64,000 nt of DNA from Puccinia triticina (GCF_026914185.1 NC_070568.1:1880001-1944000); one strand, 5' to 3'. Positions 50,580-63,200 are shown, counted from the first letter of the stretch. Translations and numbers: made by a program. The notes: a model not told the origin generated them from the letters alone.

Positions 50580-52080
50580 ACAGTTTTTGGTCAATATTTT
50601 GGTAAAAAAATTTGGCAGTTGAAAAATCAACTTTTATATTGCACAGACCAGGTCACTAAATCCACAATTGCACCCACATGGTTTTTGGGAGTCAGAAAAT
50701 CAACTCCCCCCTTGGGAATGGGAGCCAAAAATTTAATTTCACAAAAAATCCATGAATTTAAAGAAAAATTCATATCTCCTCACTTTGGCACCTCAGCCCC
50801 CAAAGATTTTGCAGTGGGCAGAAATATATCTTTAAAGCACCTGGTTAGCTGCTTGGCGTAGCAAACCCCAAGAAAGAGGTGGGCTACTGTGGGTGCAATT
50901 TGGTGAATTTCCTTAGCAAGAAAGCTACCAAATTGTTAGCCATGGTGCCCCAAAGTGCACCAAAATTTTGTATCATGAATTTAAATACTCTGTAAACAAA
51001 TGGCTAGCTGCAAGGCAGTGACCCATCAAAAGAAAATGATTTTGAGGCATGCCTTCACCACAGTTAATAGTACCTCCACCACAGTCATTAGTCCCTCCAC
51101 CACAGTTCTTAGTCCCTCCGCCAAAATTATTATTCCCTCCACAACAATTATTATTCCCTACAAAAAAATTATTAGTCCCTCAGCTACAGTTATTAGTCCT
51201 CAGCTACAGTTATTAGTGCCAGCTACAGTTATTAGTCCCTCCCCCACGGTTAATAGTGCCTCTGCCACAGTTATTGGTCCCTCCGCCACAGTTATTAGTC
51301 TGCCAACATATAAACTGTAGCTTAGGCACTATTAACTTTGGCGGAGGGACTAATGACTGTGGCGGAGGCACTATTAACTGTAGCAGAGGCACTAGTAACT
51401 TGGGCAGAGGCATGCCTCAAAATCATTTTCTGTTGGTGTTTTACTGCCTTGCAGCTAGCCATTTGGTTACAGAGTATTTAAATCCATGATACAAAATTTT
51501 GATGCACTTTGGGGCACTGTGCCTAAGGATTTGGCAGCTTCCCTCAGAAGGAAATTCACCAAATTGCACCCACGGTAGCCCACCTCTTTCCTGGGGTTTT
51601 CTACTGCCAAGCAGCTCACCAGGTGCTTTCCACAAGTCTTTCTACCCACTGTAAAACTTTTGGGGGCTTTGGGGCACTGTAGCTAGGGCTTTGGTGGATT
51701 TCCTTAGTAGGAAATCCATCAAATTAGACCCCCAGTTGCACATGACTTTCCTGGCGTGTGCTACTGCCAAGAAGCTCAAAAGGTGCTTTAAAGACGTCTT
51801 TGTCCCCACTGTAAAACCTTTGGGGGTTTGGGTGCCCCAGCAAGGAGATATGATTCTTTCTTTAAATTCATGGATTTTTTGTGAAATTAAATCTTCCACT
51901 CCCATTCCCAAGGGCGGAATTAATTTTCTGACTCCCAAAATCCACGAGGGTCAAATTTTGGTCCTCCAGACTGGGGGTGGAAGTCGTGACCGGGTCTGCG
52001 TGAGGTAAACACATTTTGGGATTCAATTTTTCAACTCCCAAAAATTTCATGGGAAGGCTTTTTTGGGTGAGGATACCCCT
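50580..52080. mobile_element. Long inverted repeat around a minisatellite
   Basis: The left arm (about 50,600-51,050) and right arm (about 51,410-52,060) are inverted copies: AAGAGGTGGGCTAC on the left answers GTAGCCCACCTCTTTC on the right, and the AAAATCCATGAATTTAAAG block recurs inverted. The right arm has a partial second copy of the middle block. The centre is a minisatellite. Outer borders and target duplication were not resolved. No coding sequence. Confidence 0.65.
51055..51420. repeat. About 21-bp minisatellite with orientation switch
   Basis: Units of the type CCACAGTTATTAGTCCCTC repeat about 13 times on one strand to about 51,300. After a short junction, four units continue in inverted orientation (GGCACTATTAACTGT-like). 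So the array itself is a head-to-head palindrome. Units carry CACTATTAAC, close to the CACTATTCAC core of the large satellites. Confidence 0.8.
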
Positions 52081-52829
52081 CAATCAACACTTTTTGATTG
52101 GATTATGGGTTTTCCAACAGCATCTGTTATTGTGTAGTGGTTAGGTTTTCCCTTTGGTAAGTTTGAGTGGCCATGAGTTTGACCCTGTGTGTTGATGTCT
52201 GGGTTTAGAACATCCATCTATGGGTTGATGGCAATTTATACAGGCCACATGCCAACCAATAAGTCTATAACTATGGGTATAAACAGGTGGGTCCAATCAG
52301 ACCAGGTGACATTTCAAAAAAAAAGAACCACTGGGCAGAAACCTTTGCCACGATATTTCTGGACTGCCCTCCATCTGAAAAGCACAAAAATATGTTCAGG
52401 TTGTGGTTTGAGCCCATGGTCTTGACAGCTTAAGGGCCCACTTGCAAAATGTAAATCCTTCAGGTGCGCCAGTACAGCTTATTGCCTTGTGCAACTGTAG
52501 TGGCAGAGTGATGCAAGGGTGGCATTTCCCCCAGCAGCCATGGGGCACTGGTGGCTTGCACTTTGCTCAAGGGGGGGCCACCTTTCAATTAAGTTAGCCT
52601 CCTTTGGAGGCTTGCGCCTTGCCAGGCTTTGCCCAAGTGGGGCCGCATTCCAACTCAGATTAAAGTTTGACATCAGACAAGTCCAGAGCACAACCCTGTT
52701 AAAATCAACCCAACCAGACCAATAAGTACCAGCTTCGGGTAAAGAACAGAAACGAGTAAGTAAATATTTCAACTATTTTTCCTTTGGAAGCACTTCTACT
52801 CATCCAGAGATCAATTTTCCAGATTTAGC
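52081..52829. other. Spacer with possible tRNA-derived SINE head
   Basis: At about 52,125-52,200 a TAGTGGTTAGG (A-box-like) and a GAGTTTGACCC (B-box-like) are spaced as in a pol III promoter, suggesting a decayed tRNA-derived SINE. The rest has no recognised gene. Confidence 0.35.
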
Positions 52830-55800
52830 ATGGGTGTCAAATACGTGACCTGTACCTGTATTGAACTTGGCTGTAATAAGCTGAACCATCTAGACGCTGG
52901 AGTCGTCAAAACAGGATTTCGAATGTCCCAGTCGGCATTTACCAACCATCAAAATAAAATCAAGGAAAAATTAAAGCAGACTGGCCCATCAAACACCCTT
53001 GACAACTCATTGAAAGAAAGACAGGAAAGTTATTTTTATAATCCAATAAATAGTTCATTTTATTCCTTCTTCTTCAGTCTAATACTCAGTCCAGCCATGA
53101 TATTGAAGTTTCTTCTGTCCCTCTGATCAATCTGTACCAAAATTAAAATAGATATCTCAAAATGAATCCGGATCAACAGACCAGGTGATTTTTTCAATAT
53201 GGGGACTTGGGAGCCAAAGACTTGAGTAATAAGTTAATTTTGCTTGATTTAGGTTGGTACATCCACGGCTGCGGTTCCCCCAAGAAATGATGATAGGATT
53301 CCTTTGGCACTTCTCCAATCATCAAGCTCCAGCAACAAACATGCAAATACCGTCCCCGCTGCGTCTGTTAAATCATTCGATTTCTACGAACCTCATGCTC
53401 TGGTTGTGATGATTCAAGCAGCCGAACTTTCGCTAGTGGAACGTCTTAGTGAGGATGCTGTCAACCGCTTTTTGAGGATGGAAATCGAAAAATGGCTATT
53501 GAACGATCCCAATACTCCGAACTACCACATCACCTCCGACCAAATACCAAAAACAATTGACACAGTTTTTAACCGTCTTGGCCTATCGCAAATTATTATA
53601 CATGCCACCTGTTGCCCGTCTTGTTTTTCAATCTATCCAGCACCAGTCCGCCCCACAGCCCACTCGCTTCGCAAAAAAAAACCATTCAACCCACCATCAA
53701 TCACGCATTGCACCTCAAAATTTTACTCGACTAGCAAGCGTTTTGTGAATTCTTTGGGTGGGAACTGCCCTCCTTGCGGTGAAGCGTTGTTCAAGAGCCC
53801 TCCACCCATTCGCGATTATCCTTACACACCTGTCAAGACATTCTCGTACCACACACTAGCCAACTGGATTGCAATCAAGATTCGCCATGCCAAATTCGAA
53901 GATCTGCTAGATTCGTCACTCTCACAATCAGTCGAATCAAACTCTAGTACCATGAACGATGTATGGGACGGAAGTGTTTGGAAAACGTTCCAGGATTCAA
54001 CTGATCCACCCAGGCTTTACACTTCTGTTAGTGGCAACCTTGTTTTCAGTTTATTTGTTGATTGGTTTAATCCTTTTCGTGGCAAGCATCAGGCGCCAGT
54101 CTCTGTTGGAGCTATTGTACTAGTTTGCTTGAACCTCCCGCCCTCAGAAAGATATCGGGAAGAAAATCTGTTTCTCTTTGGAATTATTCCTGGCCCAGAG
54201 GAGCCTTCGGTGTTTCAAATGAATAATATTCTTCAGCCACTCGTTGATGAGATGCAACGCTTCTGGAAAGGCATCTGGTTTGATTGTTCCTCTAGAAACC
54301 CTGAAGGACGCCTTTTTAAAGCTGTAATATTTCCTTTAATTGCTGATTTGCCTGCCTTGCGCAAGACTGCAGGTTTCATGGCTCACAACTCGACAAACTT
54401 TTGCTCTCATTGCCTTTTGAATTCTGCCGACATCAACGAGATTGACCCCAAGAAGTTCAAACCAAGAAATCACGAGTCTCATCTAGCCCAGTCTTCGGAA
54501 TGGTACAAAGCTAAAACTCATTCTGACAGAGAAGAAATTTCTAATAAAGAAGGTGTGAGATACAGTGTCTTGAATGATCTTCCGTACTGGCGGCCGATCG
54601 AGTACTGCGGTATTGAGCTCATGCATAGTTGCATCCTTGGAAACCTCAAGGATCATGCTCAAACGTTTCTCGGCATGCTCGATGCTGGTAATGTGATGAA
54701 GAAGACGTACAAACGACGTAAAAACCTTCAGCTTGTCAGCCGAACTAGAAATCCTTTTGATATCCTTGCTCAACCAAACGCTAGTGATACTCTCAGCGGA
54801 AAACGCAAACAACCAGAAGTGGAAGTCTCTTTAGCTGCTCCAAACGTTAGAAATCTGCGTTCTAGTAAACATAAGGAAAAATTAAATGTTAAAAACCAAA
54901 GTGCTAGTAATACCGAAAAATCTAGTTCTCGTGCGCCTCAAAGCCCGGAAGAAACGACTTCACAACTTCAGAACTTAAAATCCCTTTCCCAATTTTCTCC
55001 CTTGTGGCGTGACCATCCCAAACAGCTGACGATGCCAGAGATTACCGGCCAAAATAGCGGTGAAATACACAGAACCTTGACAAACGAGGTTCCTGAGACA
55101 TCCCCTCAACATAAGAAACAGAAAAAATCTACTCCGAAAAAATCTACTCCTAGCTCTCACTCCTACGAACTTCGAGAAAGGGGTGCTCTCAGCTCAAAAT
55201 CTCAAGGGAAAAAAAGGCTGCTGGATGAGCCTGATGTTGACACCTCATGTTCTTCGGACACAAGGCCCAGTAAAATTTCCAAGAACCAAAAGTCAATGGG
55301 AGAAAAGAAATCTTCAATGGGTATGTTTGATGCCTTCTTAATTAATTGGTACATTTGACTAGATGCTGAAATAGCTTGTGCTTGACGCATTTAAATTTAC
55401 AGGAAAGGCTGCAAAAATTTCACGGAACTCGCAGGAGATATTACAATCACCATCAACCTCAACCACGCCCCAGCCAGGCAGGATCACACGCTCCAACAAT
55501 GTTTTATCAAAATCGAAGTCCCCCACTAGCTCCATCAGTTCTACTAATTATTCAAGTACTACGCATACTTCAAAAAACTCCGAAAAAAGCAAACAGTCAA
55601 GTAATTCCAAATCAACAGAGGACGGCACCATTGGAAGTACAGAGACTGTAAAAGCTGTTACAAGTAAGAAGTTAGAGAATGCTGAACTGAAAGCCGAACT
55701 GAAGGCCCTGAGCGCAGCGGATCCGAAACTCTTACCAGAAGAACTTGAAGCTGTGCACAAGTGTATTTCGGCAGCACGTGTGCCATCTTGGATGACTTGA

Positions 55801-57021
55801 GTAAAGCCAGCTGTTGGGATCGCTGGAAACAACTCGCTCAAGGCAGCAGAATGGCTGATGCTTTATTCGGTTTACTTTTCTCTAACGTTGATTCCAATTT
55901 GGAAACTCACCACTGAAAATCCACACCGAGAGGTCCTCCTAACTAGTACCGTCCAGCTGATATCAATCACAAACTTCCTCACATCTCGGACTGTCAAAAC
56001 TGCTGACCTTGAATGGTTCTCAAATACAATGATCGATTACCGTACAAGTCTTTCCAACGGTTGGAAGGGTCAAGTCAAAAGCAAACCAAACTTGCACATA
56101 TCACAACATTATCCTGAGCATATCATGCGATTTGGTCCACCTGCGTCAACTGCTTCCTGGGTTCACGAACGATTGAATGGAGTGCTAGGGAAAATTTCTA
56201 CAAATAATCGTATTGGTATACAAATCCATCTGTATCTATCTGTTCAAAATTAATACTATTCTGACATTTGATCCTCCTTGTTTGCACTCCAGAAAACATG
56301 AATAAAACAATTGCCGAGAAGTGGAATGAGAAATCGAAGCTGATCTCACTGCTGAAGCAATCAATTCAACTCTCGAGGAAAGTCCCATCCAGTATTCTCG
56401 AATGTATGAAGTCTTCTCAAGCTTCTCCCAAAAAAGAAAAAGAAAATCTGACGCTAAAAAAACTGGAAACACTTGAATTCAACCAATGGATTTCAATAAT
56501 TTGCATTGGGACGGAATCAGTTCCATCAAGTATTGAAATTCTTCCTGAAGTTCAATTTCATGACTTTTTGGTTTGTTCAAAGAAGCGCTACAGCCTTCAA
56601 GAAAAACATCTTGGTAACTCAACTATTCAGTTTACGTTTCAGGGATTGATTAAGTTTGGCTGTATTTCCAAAATATTTACCAGCAACCAGCTCCAGAGTA
56701 GAATTTTTATTTCTGTTGTCCCCTTTGAGGAACTTGATCATAACGACATAGCTAACGACCCATATAAAGCATATCCACGCCTTAACTGTAAATTAGTTTA
56801 TTCAAATTTTGTCTCGTCAATTGTGATTGAGGATTGCATGATTGTAAGTCATGCTGCACTTTTGACCAATCCTCCAGGCACCTTCAACATTGCAAGGGAA
56901 ACATGTTCGGTGGTAGGATTAGCCAGTGTAGTAAGTCATTCCATGTTTCTTTTTATTCAAACTGCGCTAAATTTGATGAAATTTTGATTCACAGGAAATA
57001 TCGGATAATACAGCCAACTAA
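52830..57021 (+). pseudogene. CACTA (Tnp2-type) transposase gene, five exons, one nonsense codon
   Basis: DDE transposase of the EnSpm/CACTA superfamily, which cuts at the CACTA ends. Exons: about 52,830-53,030 (MGVKYVTCTCIELGC start; donor unclear), 53,253-55,320, 55,403-56,209, 56,293-56,930 and 56,995-57,021 (TAA), with GT..AG borders GTATGT, GTATTG and GTAAGT. Exon 2 has the core: SGNLVFSLFVDWFNPFRGKH, LNLPPSERYREENLFLFGII, a PGPEEPS motif, and the Cys/His segment NFCSHCLLNSADINEID. Exon 3 ends with HISQHYPEHIMRFGPPAST and WVHERLNGVLGK, the conserved C-terminal domain. A single in-frame TGA (55,798-55,800, WMT*VKP) interrupts an otherwise open frame. A Ser/Lys-rich insertion lies between core and C-terminal domain. 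Confidence 0.85.
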
Positions 57022-57294
57022 ACCGCAGCTTCCTAGTAAATTAAATTTAAGGTGCATCATTCCAAAACACCCTGTCTGCTCCAGTTCTCATCATAAAATC
57101 CTGTTTCAGCAATCATTCCCACCAGAGCATTTACTGCAGCAAAGTTTCCTCATTTTCCTTCTGGCTGTCGGTGGAAGCACAGTGCACAGGGGCAAATCTA
57201 GCTACTATTGCTTCAAAGTAGGTGCTGAAACCACTTTAATTCTTGTGCGGCAAAACTTGATGATTTCTTAAATCAAAAAAAGGGAATGACTAAT

Positions 57295-57622
57295 ATGGTG
57301 CGCCATCAAGGTGCCACCGACCTGGGCACCAGATGGCCTTCCCAGTTAGATGCCAGCGTGACAAGCCGGTAAGGGAGGCACCATGCCCGGCTGTCATGGG
57401 GTCGTCTAGGCCGGCCGCCCGGCTGGCGCCATTGGATATGGGGGGCCCCAACTGTGTCCTGGGTCGCCCGAGGTGCTAGAATGCCCAATCGGCGCCCTGG
57501 CCGGGTGTTACACAAGATATGTACATAGTACGTAAATAAATACATATGGACATGCAAAGCACAAAGGGAAATTCGAACTTTGCGGTTGCGTAACGGTCTC
57601 CCCTAGGTTAACCGCTCCGGTG
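57295..57622 (-). repeat. SINE-like element with tRNA-type head
   Basis: On the minus strand from 57,622 the sequence has GGAGCGGTTAACC (A-box-like) and GCAAAGTTCGAATTTCC (B-box-like) about 45 nt apart, as in a tRNA-derived pol III promoter. It continues into a GC-rich body ending near 57,295. It sits between the two ORFs of the presumed CACTA element. There is no obvious tail or target duplication. Confidence 0.45.
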
Positions 57623-57681
57623 TTTTTTTTGTCAAGAGTGATCATTCACAGCTTTACAACCGGCTTGTTTTATATCTCACG

Positions 57682-59301
57682 ATGGAAACACAAGGCGAGG
57701 CGCAACACGAGACTATTGAACCACAAACCAGAGATGATGCTATGGACGTTTCTGATTTGTCTGACGTGGATCAAGGTAGTGAAGGTGCGTCTTCTTTCCT
57801 TCTTTCTTTTCATTAAAACCGCTAAGAAATTTGTAAGCATTGATCATTTTCCACACAGATTCTAGCGATGTCGATGCCAATGTGCTAGAATCAAACTTGG
57901 ATTCTAAAAAAAAGGCACAAAAGGCTAAACGGAGAAACAAGAAGGAAGCGGCACAGATATTAGGAATTGCGAAGTCTCATCCTCTGCCACATCCTGCTGG
58001 CGCTTTGTCGACTTCTGTAACCGGTTTCATCAAATTTATGATGGGCTTGTCGAATCCACAATCGCCTTTACCAGCCCCGCCTTCTGATGCTGAAATTTTG
58101 GCGTGGACCAATTACGTCTCGCAGCGCCAAGAAATAGTTGTGCAGAATTTGCAACCCACAGCACAGTCCAATCAAGCGACCAATAAGAGCTCTGCAAATG
58201 CAAAGTTTCAGCGAAATGAAAAACTCAACCAAATCCGAAGCCAAGGATTGGCTCTTACTACTTATACTGCGGCACCAGAGGTCTTGCCTGACGCTAGATG
58301 CCCTCCGATCTCTTCTCAAACAAAAATTCTTTGCGACAACACGTTTCAACGCAAAGGATTTTCTCGGATCACTTTCCAATGGAATGCGCGATCACTCACT
58401 GCTTCAAAATGGAATACTGCAACGGCATTAATTCTGATAGAAAGGTGGAGCGACTGGTACAAAACGATAACCGAGAATCCGAATGATCTTAAAGAGGATA
58501 TCCAAGGTATAATTGAACGATGGCTTAGAACCTATAGAAGTATTTATAGCAAGCAATTAAAGGCCAAACCCGATACTCATGCCATTCCTTCAAGCGATGA
58601 GCGTGGGCAATCAACTAGTGCTGGAGAGCGTGGGGATGGTATGCCTGCAGTTCCTGCACACGTTTCTGCAAAGCATAGGAGGAACCGGAAAAATGTTAGA
58701 TTTCCTTTTTTTGCATTTCAACAGGATCCCATTTGCTTATAGGCATGTCTAACAGGTTTCCGAACGAAGATACCAGGCAGCAAAAGCACTCTTTCCGAAC
58801 AATAATAGCTTCACCATCCTTTTCAAGGATAGTCGATGTGTTTCCGATTATGAAGACAACATCAACCCAAATTCCCCGCCAACTCGAATCATTCCCCGCT
58901 GGCGCAGTGATATTTTTACCAAAGTTTCACATCAGTTAGACGAGGCAGCAATACTACTTCAAAAGAATCCAAGAAGTCGATCTAATGTGTACAATCAACT
59001 TCGTCGAGGGGGTGCTAAGTTAGAGTCGCCCGACGCTGAAAAACCGATGGAAGCCCCTCAGAAATTCCCCCGTGATTCATATGATGAAGAATACTTAAGC
59101 GGAATTCTGCCCATCGAACGCCGTCACCTGAAAATGAAAGACCCAATCAATCATCAAGCCTTTCTTGTATCGCTCTGTAAGCAAACGGTCCGTGGCTACA
59201 AGAATCCAGACGAATCCATCGCTGCAAGCCAAGGTATAAGTGCAGCCGAAACGGGGAATTCGGGCCAGCCGAGTGTTGGCTCTACTATGCGGATAAATTG
59301 A
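57682..59301 (+). pseudogene. Second ORF of the CACTA-type element, decayed
   Basis: Exon 1 (57,682-57,784) begins METQGEAQHETIEPQTRDDA and is acidic. The intron has GTGCGT..CACAG borders and exon 2 starts at 57,859. It reads through a basic KKKAQKAKRRNKKEAAQ stretch, then ARSLTASKWNTATALILIER and WLRTYRSIYSKQLKAKPD, to a TAG at 58,742. Coding-like sequence resumes in another frame (AKALFPNNNSFTILFKD, then HQLDEAAILLQKN and RGGAKLESPDAEKPME) and ends at 59,301, so a frameshift and a TAA near 58,757 disrupt it. No domain recognised. Its place after the transposase, on the same strand, is where CACTA elements often carry an accessory DNA-binding protein; that role is inference. Confidence 0.5.
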
Positions 59302-60290
59302 ACTGATTTTTGGAATCGGATCACTTTGGTGTGTATGCATCTGCATTAATATATCTATCATTTTGCGCAAAAAAGATGGTCCAAAATTCAAGACCCAATC
59401 TTCATCAAGTAATTTGATAAATATACTGAACTCTTCTGATGTTTTGCTTTTCTTCCTTGACCTTCTTTCTCATCTCCAGGCCAGATTTATGAGAATTTTT
59501 GAATAAATCGAAAACAAGCTTCACACACTTTCAATTCAATTCCTGATCCCTTTTTTTTCCATCAAACTAAATATCAATACTCTATCTGTGACTGGCCTCT
59601 GCATCAAACTAAAAATCACTACTCTATCTGTGACTGGCCTCTGTAAAGCCATGTGAGATATTCATGTGCTCTGATGTAAATAGATGTAAAACGTTTTATG
59701 TGAGATATTCATGTGCTCTGATGTAAATAGATGTAAAACGTTTTATGCCCTCTTTCTGTTTTTTTTTACTTGTCTTCTGCCGCCTCCAGAATAGTTTCTA
59801 ACTATAAATCCTTTTTATCCCCTTATCGGAATTTAAATAGATGCATAGAGTCCCATTATTTCATTAGGAATGGAGGCAAGCTCATCTGTATTGATACAAG
59901 CTTGCATAATTATACCTCCTCAAACACACGTCCCAAAATTCCGTGTATTACTTGCATTTTCTCTAGTTGCCAATACAAGTACATCAGATGGAAACATGGT
60001 TTGTTGTGCACAGAGATTATTTCTGGATGGGCTTGTCACCATGCTCCCAAACCATGGTTACAAAGTTTGCTCCTCTGAGTTGGCCTTGTGCTTGTTATTG
60101 GGTCCTGGGTGAAGGACATACAATGGTGACACTGAAGGACATGGAATAACTCATATATATGCCAGCATTCCCTCAAGGGTTCAAATCTATTCCCCCAGCT
60201 CACTGAACCAAAGCTGCTTTTCATATAATCTGGCAATTCCTTACCTGGCCAAAGTTGCCCAAACTGAGCATGAGTGTCTACCCAATCAAT
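59302..60290. other. Spacer with short tandem duplications
   Basis: A unit of about 42 bp containing CTCTATCTGTGACTGGCCTC is duplicated at about 59,562-59,645, and a 49-bp unit starting TGTGAGATATTCATGTGC is duplicated exactly at about 59,653-59,748. No gene recognised up to the satellite. Confidence 0.7.
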
Positions 60291-63200
60291 TCACAGTGCC
60301 TGGGCACTATTCATAGTGCCTGGGCACTATTCACAGTGCCTGGGCACTATTCACAGTGCCTGGGCACTATTAACAGTGCCTGGGCACTATTAACAGTGCC
60401 TGGGCACTATTCACAGTGCCTGGGCACTATTCACAGTGCTGGGGCACTATTCACAGTGCCTGGGCACTATTCACAGTGCTGGGGCACTATTCACAGTGCC
60501 TGGGCACTATTTAAAGTGCTGGGGCACTATTCACAGTGCTGGGGCACTATTCACAGTGCTGGGGCACTATTCACAGTGCCTGGGCACTATTCACAGTGCC
60601 TGGGCACTATTCACAGTGCCTGGGCACTATTCACAGTGCCTGGGCACTATTCACAGTGCTGGGGCACTATTCACAGTGCCTGGGCACTATTCACAGTGCT
60701 GGGGCACTATTCACAGTGCCTGGGCACTATTCACAGTGCCTGGGCACTATTCACAGTGCCTGGGCACTATTCACAGTGCCTGGGCACTATTCACAGTGCC
60801 TGGGCACTATTCACAGTGCCTGGGCACTATTCACAGTGCCTGGGCACTATTCACAGTGCCTGGGCACTATTCACAGTGCCTGGGCACTATTCACAGTGCC
60901 TGGGCACTATTCACAGTGCCTGGGCACTATTCACAGTGCCGGGGCACTATTCACAGTGCCTGGGCACTATTCACAGTGCTGGGGCACTATTCACAGTGCC
61001 TGGGCACTATTCACAGTGCCTGGGCACTATTCACAGTGCCTGGGCACTATTCACAGTGCCTGGGCACTATTTAAAGTGCTGGGGCACTATTCACAGTGCT
61101 GGGGCACTATTCACAGTGCTGGGGCACTATTCACAGTGCCTGGGCACTATTCACAGTGCCTGGGCACTATTCACAGTGCCTGGGCACTATTCACAGTGCC
61201 TGGGCACTATTCACAGTGCTGGGGCACTATTCACAGTGCCTGGGCACTATTCACAGTGCTGGGGCACTATTCACAGTGCCTGGGCACTATTTAAAGTGCT
61301 GGGGCACTATTCACAGTGCTGGGGCACTATTCACAGTGCTGGGGCACTATTCACAGTGCCTGGGCACTATTCACAGTGCCTGGGCACTATTCACAGTGCC
61401 TGGGCACTATTCACAGTGCCTGGGCACTATTCACAGTGCTGGGGCACTATTCACAGTGCCTGGGCACTATTCACAGTGCTGGGGCACTATTCACAGTGCC
61501 TGGGCACTATTCACAGTGCCTGGGCACTATTCACAGTGCCTGGGCACTATTCACAGTGCCTGGGCACTATTCACAGTGCCTGGGCACTATTCACAGTGCC
61601 TGGGCACTATTCACAGTGCCTGGGCACTATTCACAGTGCCTGGGCACTATTCACAGTGCCTGGGCACTATTCACAGTGCCTGGGCACTATTCACAGTGCC
61701 TGGGCACTATTCACAGTGCCTGGGCACTATTCACAGTGCCGGGGCACTATTCACAGTGCCTGGGCACTATTCACAGTGCCTGGGCACTATTCACAGTGCC
61801 TGGGCACTATTCACAGTGCCTGGGCACTATTCACAGTGCCTGGGCACTATTCACAGTGCCTGGGCACTATTCACAGTGCCGGGGCACTATTCACAGTGCC
61901 TGGGCACTATTCACAGTGCTGGGGCACTATTCACAGTGCCTGGGCACTATTCACAGTGCCTGGGCACTATTCACAGTGCCTGGGCACTATTCACAGTGCC
62001 TGGGCACTATTCACAGTGCCTGGGCACTATTCACAGTGCCTGGGCACTATTCACAGTGCCTGGGCACTATTCACAGTGCCTGGGCACTATTCACAGTGCC
62101 TGGGCACTATTCACAGTGCCTGGGCACTATTCACAGTGCCTGGGCACTATTCACAGTGCCTGGGCACTATTCACAGTGCTGGGGCACTATTCACAGTGCC
62201 TGGGCACTATTCACAGTGCTGGGGCACTATTCACAGTGCCTGGGCACTATTCACAGTGCTGGGGCACTATTCACAGTGCCTGGGCACTATTTAAAGTGCT
62301 GGGGCACTATTCACAGTGCTGGGGCACTATTCACAGTGCTGGGGCACTATTCAAAGTGCTGGGGCACTATTCACAGTGCTGGGGCACTATTCACAGTGCC
62401 GGGGCACTATTCACAGTGCTGGGGCACTATTCACAGTGCCGGGGCACTATTCACAGTGCCGGGGCACTATTCACAGTGCCGGGGCACTATTCACAGTGCC
62501 TGGGCACTATTCACAGTGCCTGGGCACTATTCACAGTGCCTGGGCACTATTCACAGTGCCTGGGCACTATTCACAGTGCTGGGGCACTATTCACAGTGCC
62601 TGGGCACTATTCACAGTGCCTGGGCACTATTCACAGTGCCTGGGCACTATTCACAGTGCTGGGGCACTATTCACAGTGCCTGGGCACTATTCACAGTGCT
62701 GGGGCACTATTCACAGTGCCTGGGCACTATTCACAGTGCTGGGGCACTATTCACAGTGCCTGGGCACTATTTAAAGTGCTGGGGCACTATTCACAGTGCT
62801 GGGGCACTATTCACAGTGCTGGGGCACTATTCACAGTGCTGGGGCACTATTCATAGTGCCAGAGGCACTATTCAGAGTGCCGGGGCACTATTCAGAGTGC
62901 CGGGGCACTATTCATAGTGCCAGAGGCACTATTCAGAGTGCCGGGGCACTATTCATAGTGCCAGAGGCACTATTCAGAGTGCCGGGGCACTATTCATAGT
63001 GCCAGAGGCACTATTCAGAGTGCCGGGGCACTATTCATAGTGCCAGAGGCACTATTCAGAGTGCCGGGGCACTATTCATAGTGCCAGAGGCACTATTCAG
63101 AGTGCCGGGGCACTATTCATAGTGCCAGAGGCACTATTCAGAGTGCCGGGGCACTATTCATAGTGCCAGAGGCACTATTCAGAGTGCCAGGGCACTATTC

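Noticed and set aside
60255..62917. Open frames of 679, 586 and 533 codons with a perfect 20-residue repeat
   Set aside because: They are translations of a 20-bp satellite that happens to lack stops in all three frames; no independent coding signal.
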